Source of the DNA: a virus
DNA length: 55,758 nucleotides
Direction: 5' to 3' (one strand)
IMG/VR virus record: IMGVR_UViG_3300030085_001335
Location: 1-55,758 of that record
Shown: piece by piece, positions 47,122 to 53,747 of the stretch
How positions within the stretch are numbered: the first letter of the stretch is position 1
Layout: each line of letters begins with the position of its first letter
The notes under the pieces: model-generated
Told to the model about the DNA's origin: nothing
Database searches by the model: none
The model's input: the letters and a program-made list of their open reading frames with translations, nothing else
Program-made: the position numbers and the translations under genes

Positions 47122-47361
47122 GTGAAGGCTATAAAGAAATATAAGAAAGGCGGTAAAGCCAAGAAGGGTAAATCATTCAAGGATCTTGACGCTGCTGAGA
47201 AAGAAGTTTACCGTAGAGGTCTCGCTGCTTATATGTCTTCTGGTAATAGACCAAAAACTTCCCAGCATGCTTGGGCTATGGCTAGAGTGAAAAGCGCTTT
47301 TGGTAAAAGGGAAGCTGCTAAGATAAGAAGAGAGAAAGGAAAGAAGAAAAAGAAGAAGTAA
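47122..47361 (+). CDS. Lysine-rich protein with KYKKGGK start
   Basis: 79 residues, GTG start two bases after the previous stop. Begins MKAIKKYKKGGKAKKGKSF and ends in a run of lysines (KGKKKKKK). Its centre EVYRRGLAAYMSSGNRPKTS could form a small helical domain. Likely DNA-associated by charge. Confidence 0.6.
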   Translation: MKAIKKYKKGGKAKKGKSFKDLDAAEKEVYRRGLAAYMSSGNRPKTSQHAWAMARVKSAFGKREAAKIRREKGKKKKKK

Positions 47362-47383
47362 AATACGCATACGAAAAAGTCTT

Positions 47384-47392
47384 TATATTTGC
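47384..47392 (+). promoter_or_regulatory. Late promoter -7 element TATATTTGC
   Basis: TATATTTGC, 24 bases before the ATG at 47415, giving an A-rich leader of about 15-18 bases. It serves the head-assembly genes (scaffold, capsid). Confidence 0.65.
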
Positions 47393-47414
47393 AAATAAAT
47401 AACTAAAAAAAGAA

Positions 47415-47828
47415 ATGGCATTATCACAAACCCCTAACGTTACCGCATCTCTTACTTTGAGCAGCCCTAACTTAATCAATGACGCTCTTGCGTTAACTGT
47501 TACGGCTAAGCTTAATAAAGCAGGTGCGAGCGATAGCCTTGATCAAGTCAACGGTGTATCGCGAAAAATTTATGCTGCTGCTACTACAGCAGATAACTTA
47601 TTTGCTGCTGCTGACTACTCAGACAATAAAGCTCATAAGCTTTACATTAAAAACGCCTCAACAACTGTTGGTGAGTTTATTAACATAGAGCTTGGATCGT
47701 CAAATACAGCTGTAGGTAGATTGTATGCTGGAGAGTGGGCTTTCCTCCCTTGGGATGGAACTAACGATGTTGACATCGATACTAGCGCAGGATTGACAAT
47801 CGAGTACGCATTATTCTACGAAGCATAA
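47415..47828 (+). CDS. Small beta-rich head/decoration-like protein
   Basis: 137 residues. Thr/Ala/Ser-rich strands (ASLTLSSPNLINDALALTVT, KLYIKNASTTVGEFINIELG, ALFYEA). Its fold pattern is like that of the product of 33534. It stands directly upstream of scaffold and capsid genes, so a head fibre, decoration or collar role is likely. Confidence 0.62.
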   Translation: MALSQTPNVTASLTLSSPNLINDALALTVTAKLNKAGASDSLDQVNGVSRKIYAAATTADNLFAAADYSDNKAHKLYIKNASTTVGEFINIELGSSNTAVGRLYAGEWAFLPWDGTNDVDIDTSAGLTIEYALFYEA

Positions 47829-47832
47829 GACT

Positions 47833-48216
47833 ATGGCACATCCATCAGAAGATTTAGAAAACAGACTTTATTATTCAACCAGTAATGACGTTTTATTACC
47901 AACTCCAGCCACTGGAGCCACGCATTTTCGTAAAGTAGTGTGTACTGTAGCTGGAAACCTTAGGGTGTTTGGGGGAATTGCTGAATTTGTTGATGTTAGT
48001 GAGTTAGCTGACGATGCAGCAGCACAAATTTATACAAACCCAACAACTGGAGTTGCTTTCACAGATAAGGCAGAGGCTGTTGCACTGGGTGACGGATGTT
48101 ATGAAAAGCACACAGCGTTTATCTCTGTAGCGATGGTTGCTGGTGATGTTATAGAGGGTAAGTTTTATAAGATTCAAGGAGACACATCCATCCACTACTT
48201 TGCTTACGCACGATAA
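47833..48216 (+). CDS. Small virion protein
   Basis: 127 residues, beta-rich, with FRKVVCTVAGNLRVFGGIAE and GDVIEGKFYKIQGDTSIHYFAYA. Companion of the 47415 product by position, size and strand pattern. Unknown exact role in the head or neck. Confidence 0.62.
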   Translation: MAHPSEDLENRLYYSTSNDVLLPTPATGATHFRKVVCTVAGNLRVFGGIAEFVDVSELADDAAAQIYTNPTTGVAFTDKAEAVALGDGCYEKHTAFISVAMVAGDVIEGKFYKIQGDTSIHYFAYAR

Positions 48217-48240
48217 GAAAATAAATAATAATTAAATACA

Positions 48241-49389
48241 ATGGAAGAAAATAATAATACAGCGCAAGCTGAAGAAACAAACACGCCTTCTTGGTCCTTT
48301 GTGACTGAAGAAGAGGTGGCTGCCTCTATGTCTCAAAGTCAAGAGCAGCCTAGTGCAGAACCTGTAGTAGAACCAACAGTGGATACTACAGAAGAACCAA
48401 CGGTAGACACGAATGAGACTGTCACACAGGATGCAGTTCAAGAACCTACCTTGGAACAAGAAAATAGATTTAACGTGACAACTGATGACTTCCAGTCTGA
48501 GGATGTTACTGAAGATAATGGGTTTAGTAATGAAGAACTAGAATCTAGTGTTCTCTCATATTTGAGCGAAAGGCTCGGAAGAGATTTCAATAGTTTCGAT
48601 GATCTAAATGCTACCCAGCAACAAGGAGGGCTAGATGAAAGAATCTCAGCTATAGCGAGTTTTGTTGAAGAGACTGGCAGGGATCCAGAGGACTGGTTCA
48701 TGTATCAGCGTTTAAACCCATCCGAAATGGATGACTTAACAGCTGTGCAAGTTCAAATGGCTTTAGATTACCCTAACCTATCTCAGACAGAAATCTCGAC
48801 TCTTCTCAACTCTAAGTATAAGGTTGATGAAGATATGCATACTGAGGAAGAAATCAGTCTATCTAAGTTGCAACTGAAGATTGATGCGACTAGCGCAAGG
48901 CAGAATGTTGATAAATTTAGAACTCAATACAAAGCCCCAGAAGTTAATCGTACTCAAGAACCAGAATCTTTGTTTGATGATGAATGGTATGGTCAAATGA
49001 AACAAGAGCTTGACTCTTTAGAAGGGATCGATTTCGATCTTGGAAATGGAAACAAGTTTACTCTTGGTTTATCTGACAATTACAAGAATCAACTAGCAGA
49101 GAAGAATTCTCATCTTGATGAGTACTTTGATCCTTATGTGCACGAGGATGGAAGTTGGGATTTTGACAAGCTTAATATGCACAGAGCCGTTGTCGATAAT
49201 ATCGAAATGATTGTTAAGTCAGTATACCAACAAGGTATGAGTGACGGACAACGAGGAATTGTAGATAAAGCAGCTAACGTCAATACTAAGTCTCCAGGTC
49301 AAGGTGGTTTTCCAGAACAATCAAATCCGTTAAGTGAACAGCTTAGGCAAGCACTTGGTGGAGGCGATACAATGACTTTTAAATTATAA
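48241..49389 (+). CDS. Putative scaffolding protein
   Basis: 382 residues. Very acidic, low-complexity N-terminal 80 residues (repeated EPTVDTTEEPTVDTNET), then helical sequence with acidic coiled regions and a Gly/Gln-rich C-terminus (SPGQGGFPEQSNPLSEQL). Place directly before the major capsid gene, charge and helicity are all those of a scaffold that shapes the prohead. No protease motif. Confidence 0.72.
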   Translation: MEENNNTAQAEETNTPSWSFVTEEEVAASMSQSQEQPSAEPVVEPTVDTTEEPTVDTNETVTQDAVQEPTLEQENRFNVTTDDFQSEDVTEDNGFSNEELESSVLSYLSERLGRDFNSFDDLNATQQQGGLDERISAIASFVEETGRDPEDWFMYQRLNPSEMDDLTAVQVQMALDYPNLSQTEISTLLNSKYKVDEDMHTEEEISLSKLQLKIDATSARQNVDKFRTQYKAPEVNRTQEPESLFDDEWYGQMKQELDSLEGIDFDLGNGNKFTLGLSDNYKNQLAEKNSHLDEYFDPYVHEDGSWDFDKLNMHRAVVDNIEMIVKSVYQQGMSDGQRGIVDKAANVNTKSPGQGGFPEQSNPLSEQLRQALGGGDTMTFKL

Positions 49390-49409
49390 CTTTTTAAATA
49401 CATAAAAAA

Positions 49410-50795
49410 ATGGCTATTACTGCTACACAACAAGGAAGCGATGTCGCTGCTTTGTTAAACACAGCCCCAGAGAAATATGTGTCTTTGGGTGACCTCCTTA
49501 AGTACAACAAACCAGACAACCGTGAACTATACGTTCAAACTTATGGTGATCAAGGTATCACAGGTTTCTTGGAAATGACAGGAGCTGTAAAAAACGCTGG
49601 TACTGCTGACCAAGTTCAGTACTGGGAAGAAGGAAGACTTCACAAAACAGTTACTGTAAATGGTAACATTGCTGCACAGGCTAGTACAGAATCAAATGTT
49701 AGCGTTACTTCTGTTGGTGATGATCAATGTCGAGTAAATGATGTTCTTTTAACTCCTGCTGGAGTACGTCTTGTTGTTACCGCTGTTTCTGGAACTGGAA
49801 TTACAGCAAGAACTATGGATGGAAACGCTTTTGCTGCAGAGACTGCACCAGGGGTTATACCTATTATTGGTAACATTTATGCTCAAGGTACAGCACAACC
49901 AATTAATTTCTATCAAACTGACGTTACTAAGCGTACTAACGATTTCTTAATCACTAAAGAGACTTTCCAAGTAAATGGTTCTCAAGCTACTAACATCGGT
50001 TGGATCGATGCAGGTAACGGAGACTTCCGTTGGTATGTTAAAGGTGAGATGGATACTCGTAAGCGTTTCATGAATCAACGTGAGATGATGATGTTGCTTT
50101 CTGAAAGATTTGATACTGCTTTGTCTGGATCGAGTGCAGGTGATAGTAATGCTACTAACGATGCGATTGCATTAGCTAGTGGTGTTACAACTGGTTCTGA
50201 AGGTTACTTCGCTGCTATTGAAGATAGAGGTGTCACTACAACTGGTGACTTTGACTCTATGGCTGATATCGATAAGATCATCTTGCTTCTTGACAAGGAA
50301 GGTGCTCCAGCTGAGTACGCAATGTATGTGAACACTCAGACTTCATTGAACATGGATGATATGGTTGCTTCTGGTATTGCTACTGCTACTACTGCTGGTC
50401 TTCCAGGTCAGTTCGGTGCTTTCCAAAACTCTGCAGACATGGCTGTTCAACTTGGATTCAAATCATTTACTCGTGGTGGTTACACTTTCCACAAGCATGA
50501 TTGGAAACTATTGAACGATCCTACTTTGTTGGGTGCTTTCGGTACTCCGTTGTACAAAGGAGCTATGGTTCCAATGTCTCAAGTTGCTGATGCTAAGACT
50601 GGTGTTAAAGCTCCAGCTCTTGAAATGAACTACAAGGCTGCTAACGGATACTCTCGTGAAATGGAACACTGGGTAACTGGTGGTGGAGTTCTTGGGTTCG
50701 CTACTGATGGTGATGATGTGGCTAAGTTCCACTACCGTTCAGAGTGTAACTTGATCACTCGTGCCGCTAACAAGCACGTGCTTCTTAAGTCGTAA
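49410..50795 (+). CDS. Major capsid protein
   Basis: 461 residues. Starts MAITATQQGSDVAALLN; has the long N-arm, YVSLGDLLKY, then the beta-rich insertion (120-180) and a HK97-type core: FRWYVKGEMDTRKRFMNQRE, DSMADIDKIILLLDKEG and MEHWVTGGGVLGFATDGDD. Codon use is the most regular of the window and a strong terminator follows, as expected for the most highly expressed late gene. Family assignment is by position and this core pattern. Confidence 0.85.
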   Translation: MAITATQQGSDVAALLNTAPEKYVSLGDLLKYNKPDNRELYVQTYGDQGITGFLEMTGAVKNAGTADQVQYWEEGRLHKTVTVNGNIAAQASTESNVSVTSVGDDQCRVNDVLLTPAGVRLVVTAVSGTGITARTMDGNAFAAETAPGVIPIIGNIYAQGTAQPINFYQTDVTKRTNDFLITKETFQVNGSQATNIGWIDAGNGDFRWYVKGEMDTRKRFMNQREMMMLLSERFDTALSGSSAGDSNATNDAIALASGVTTGSEGYFAAIEDRGVTTTGDFDSMADIDKIILLLDKEGAPAEYAMYVNTQTSLNMDDMVASGIATATTAGLPGQFGAFQNSADMAVQLGFKSFTRGGYTFHKHDWKLLNDPTLLGAFGTPLYKGAMVPMSQVADAKTGVKAPALEMNYKAANGYSREMEHWVTGGGVLGFATDGDDVAKFHYRSECNLITRAANKHVLLKS

Positions 50796-50804
50796 ACTAA
50801 TAAA

Positions 50805-50832
50805 GCAAGGGGTTCTTCATTGAGCCTCTTGC
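50805..50832 (+). terminator. Terminator after the major capsid gene
   Basis: An 11-bp stem GCAAGGGGTTC / GAGCCTCTTGC (two G.T pairs) with 6-base loop TTCATT, followed by an AT-rich tract TATTTAACTTATTTA. It limits read-through from the capsid gene. Confidence 0.75.
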
Positions 50833-50871
50833 TATTTAACTTATTTATAAAATTTTTAAAAAACAAAAAAA

Positions 50872-51210
50872 ATGAACGTACCAGCTAAAGATAAAATGCT
50901 TTATTTTGCCGCTACTGCTGATGCTGCTATTTGCTTCAAAGCTAGTGAGCTAAGAGGTATGCACATGTTAACTGATGACGTTATTACCTTTCAGTTTTCA
51001 AATGTAGCAACTCTAACAAATGGATCTCCAAATGCAAACGCTACGATTAGCATTAGTAGTGAAAAACAAAAAGAAGTTATGGAAGCTATTTCAAATGAGC
51101 TTGCTTTCGGTAACAATGCTTTTGTTGTCATTGCTGATCAAGTAAACTCTGCTTTCTTTAATTCAGATATTACTGGTTGCACAGGTGTAACTTTTGATAA
51201 TGTTGGATAA
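50872..51210 (+). CDS. Small head-associated protein
   Basis: 112 residues, beta-rich and Ala/Ser/Asn-rich (MLYFAATADAAICFKASEL, ANATISISSEKQKEVMEAIS, GNNAFVVIADQV). It is enclosed between two terminators, directly after the capsid gene, which suits a highly expressed decoration or cement protein. No named family. Confidence 0.62.
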   Translation: MNVPAKDKMLYFAATADAAICFKASELRGMHMLTDDVITFQFSNVATLTNGSPNANATISISSEKQKEVMEAISNELAFGNNAFVVIADQVNSAFFNSDITGCTGVTFDNVG

Positions 51211-51224
51211 TAATTTTTAGAATT

Positions 51225-51253
51225 GAGTGGTCGCATTTTGCGGCTACTCTTTT
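51225..51253 (+). terminator. Intrinsic terminator
   Basis: A 10-bp stem GAGTGGTCGC / GCGGCTACTC with 5-base loop ATTTT is followed by TTTTCTT. Three bases later comes the promoter element TACTTTTG, so this is a compact stop-and-restart module. Confidence 0.82.
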
Positions 51254-51255
51254 CT

Positions 51256-51263
51256 TACTTTTG
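51256..51263 (+). promoter_or_regulatory. Late promoter element TACTTTTG
   Basis: TACTTTTG fits TAnnTTTG, 25 bases before the ATG at 51288, with A/T-rich leader between. It directly follows an intrinsic terminator. Confidence 0.55.
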
Positions 51264-51287
51264 TATCAATAATTTAATTTAACAATA

Positions 51288-52103
51288 ATGGAAAATAATA
51301 CTAAAGCCCCAGTAAAGGGGAGACAAGCGGCTAAAACAGCTGCTCCAAAACCACAAGCGAAATCCGCTTCATTCAAGCCTACAATTCGTAGGGAACAGAA
51401 AACAAATCAGATCAAAGAGTATAGACTTGTAAAGAAGTCTGGAGCTACTTTCTTAATGCAACAGAAGAATGTTACTGTTGTCCAAGATGGTAAGCTTCGT
51501 GAAATTAGATACTGTCCTAACGAACCATCTATTTACCGTGATGAGCAAGATGACAAGTCTACTCGTGAGGCAGTTGTATTCCTAGAGGGCAGAATTTTTG
51601 TTCGTCCAGATCAACCAAACCTTGCTGAATACCTTGACGTCCACCCAGATAATAAAACTAATGGTGGTAATAGATTCTACATGTACAAGAAAGAGGTTGT
51701 GTCTGAAAGAAAGCTTGAAGATGAATTTAAGATGCATGACGCTATTAGTCTAATTAGAAACAAAGACTTAGAAGAACTGCTTTCTGTGGCTATATCATTC
51801 GGGTTTGATGTTGACAGACCAGTAAATGAGATCAAGCATGACTTAATGGTTATGGCTAAGAAGAGTCCTCAAGCGTTTATTGAGTCATTCGACAACCCTA
51901 TTGTAGAGATGAAGACACTAATCTCTCAAGCTTCTAAGTATCAAGTGATTAAGCTTACTGAGAAGGGTGCGTTCTGGTTTGACAGCAACAAGCTTATTGT
52001 ATCTGTCCCTGCAGGTAAAGACCCAATGGATGTATTTGTTAGATACTGTATGACCGAGGCTGCTGTCCCAGTAGTAGAGGAAATAAAGAAACAACTAAAG
52101 TAA
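51288..52103 (+). CDS. Hypothetical head/neck protein
   Basis: 271 residues. Basic, Ala/Pro/Lys-rich flexible N-terminus (1-45), then a beta-rich part (GATFLMQQKNVTVVQDGKLR, VVFLEGRIFVRPDQPNLAEY) and a helical C-terminal half (LISQASKYQVIKLTEKGAFW). Followed by a terminator, so it is its own transcription unit. Its place between capsid and ring proteins implies a head or connector role; unknown family. Confidence 0.62.
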   Translation: MENNTKAPVKGRQAAKTAAPKPQAKSASFKPTIRREQKTNQIKEYRLVKKSGATFLMQQKNVTVVQDGKLREIRYCPNEPSIYRDEQDDKSTREAVVFLEGRIFVRPDQPNLAEYLDVHPDNKTNGGNRFYMYKKEVVSERKLEDEFKMHDAISLIRNKDLEELLSVAISFGFDVDRPVNEIKHDLMVMAKKSPQAFIESFDNPIVEMKTLISQASKYQVIKLTEKGAFWFDSNKLIVSVPAGKDPMDVFVRYCMTEAAVPVVEEIKKQLK

Positions 52104-52122
52104 TACAATACACTATCTGTTG

Positions 52123-52152
52123 AAAGGAGCTTCCAAATAAGGAGGCTCTTTT
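52123..52152 (+). terminator. Intrinsic terminator
   Basis: A 12-bp stem AAAGGAGCTTCC / GGAGGCTCTTTT (two G.T pairs) with 6-base loop AAATAA. The 3' arm ends in T4 and is followed by CTTTTG. The late promoter TATATTTGC starts 7 bases after. Confidence 0.8.
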
Positions 52153-52158
52153 CTTTTG

Positions 52159-52167
52159 TATATTTGC
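52159..52167 (+). promoter_or_regulatory. Late promoter -7 element TATATTTGC
   Basis: TATATTTGC with its G 5 bases before the ATG at 52171; this fixes the start of the neck gene five codons downstream of the first possible ATG (52156), which lies inside the promoter. Confidence 0.65.
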
Positions 52168-52170
52168 TGC

Positions 52171-52920
52171 ATGGCAAGTATTAAAGTCGTATATGACACA
52201 CTGTTAAGTCTGGTCAACAAAGATCAGAGAGGATTTGTCACGCCAAGAGTTTTTAATGAGTTTGCAGGGGTAGCCCAGCTAAACATATACAACAGACTTT
52301 TTGACGATCTAAAAGATGCTCACAGAAATCGCAGGGCAAGTTTTGATCCTGGTCGTGATAAGTCTTTATTCAAAAGAATAAATGAAGATTTATCAGTATT
52401 CTCTAGAACCAAAACATTGGCGAGAGTTGATGGCGTATTTAAGAAGCCAGATGATCTTAGTCGTATCATTTCTGCTACAACCTTTGGACCCGTGCTTCTT
52501 GGACAGTCTAATAGAACACCTATTGAGATGTGCTATGATGAGGATAAGATTGATAGAATCCTTAGGAGCAACATTAGTTCGCCAACTGAAGACTTTCCTA
52601 TTGCGTTAGTATCAGATGACATAGAGCTTTTCCCAACGTCTATAAACAGATTGAGATTAAAGTATTACAAGATACCTCAGAGTGTAAGTGCTGATGGCAC
52701 TCCTAGTACTAACTCCCCTACTTATGGAACTGTAACCTTTCTGGGGGCGGATGTGTACTCGCAAGGTAATAGCTCAGACTTTGAACTGCCTAATCATTAC
52801 GTATCACTACTGGTTATAGAGATTGCTCAACTCATAGGTGTAAACTTGAGAGACAAGGATGTACAGACTTACGGTACGATGGAGCAAGCTGACAATGATC
52901 AACAACAAAGCTTTAGATAA
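52171..52920 (+). CDS. Neck/ring (head-tail connector) protein
   Basis: 249 residues from the ATG at 52171. Helical start (VVYDTLLSLVNKDQRGFVTP), then beta-rich core and helical C-terminus (HYVSLLVIEIAQLIGVNLRD). The pattern and position (before the DDFVDW protein and the large stabilisation protein) match ring or adaptor proteins of crAss-like and Cellulophaga podoviruses. The stop abuts the next ATG (TAATG). Confidence 0.65.
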   Translation: MASIKVVYDTLLSLVNKDQRGFVTPRVFNEFAGVAQLNIYNRLFDDLKDAHRNRRASFDPGRDKSLFKRINEDLSVFSRTKTLARVDGVFKKPDDLSRIISATTFGPVLLGQSNRTPIEMCYDEDKIDRILRSNISSPTEDFPIALVSDDIELFPTSINRLRLKYYKIPQSVSADGTPSTNSPTYGTVTFLGADVYSQGNSSDFELPNHYVSLLVIEIAQLIGVNLRDKDVQTYGTMEQADNDQQQSFR

Positions 52921-53747
52921 TGGCAAGAAATGAAACACAGTTAAGCCAAGTTATTGATGACTTCATCATAAGCTTGGAGTCAGACAATTATGCTTCTGGT
53001 GCATCTGATAATATAATTAGATCATACGCTTTGCGTGGTATAAGAGAGATGGGGTTTGATCTACTTAAGAAGATTAGATCTCTAAAGATAACCGTAGACA
53101 CAACCAACAATACAGCTGAGTTCCCAGATGACTTCGTTGATTGGACTAAGATAGGTGTAGTTGGTAATGATGGTATTGTTTATGCGTTAGGAGAGAATAA
53201 GAACATCAACCAATCACAAGCTTATGCAACTGTTAACGGTAGTACTTATGACTCAGATAATGATGGTCTGCTTGAACGTGTTGACTCTAAAGGAGCTACG
53301 GATAGTGGTTCCCCTTCTGTTGGTAGCGACCTTAATGATGGTATGGATTCTTACATCTTTAGGAACTACGTTTACGGAGGTAATGAGGGTAGGCTGTATG
53401 GTGCTGGAGGTGGACAGTATTACGCAGAGTTCAGAGTTAACATGGATCAGAATAGAATTGAACTCAAAGGTAATAGCTCTATCAAAGAAATTGTTATTGA
53501 GTACATTGCTGATGAGGCAAGGTCTACAAACCCTAGCGTTCATGTGTATGCTGAAGAAGCTCTGAGAGCTTATATATACTACAAGATTATTGAAAGAAAG
53601 TCTTCTGTACCAGCAAACGAAAAGATGAGAGCTAGGTCTGAATACTACAACGAAAGAAGATTAGCCAATGCAAGGATCAAGTCATTCACTAAAGAAGAGG
53701 CACTGAAAACGATCCGTAAGAACTTTAAACAAGCACCTAAGAGATAA
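52920..53747 (+). CDS. Neck/tail tubular-like structural protein
   Basis: 275 residues. SYALRGIREMGFDLLKKIRS, then AEFPDDFVDWTKIGVVGNDG, a Gly/Asn-rich loop region and EALRAYIYYKIIERKSSVPA. The segment PDDFVDWTKIGV is typical for connector or tail-tube proteins of Bacteroidota podoviruses. Overlaps the next gene (TAATG). Position supports assembly of the neck. Confidence 0.68.
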   Translation: MARNETQLSQVIDDFIISLESDNYASGASDNIIRSYALRGIREMGFDLLKKIRSLKITVDTTNNTAEFPDDFVDWTKIGVVGNDGIVYALGENKNINQSQAYATVNGSTYDSDNDGLLERVDSKGATDSGSPSVGSDLNDGMDSYIFRNYVYGGNEGRLYGAGGGQYYAEFRVNMDQNRIELKGNSSIKEIVIEYIADEARSTNPSVHVYAEEALRAYIYYKIIERKSSVPANEKMRARSEYYNERRLANARIKSFTKEEALKTIRKNFKQAPKR

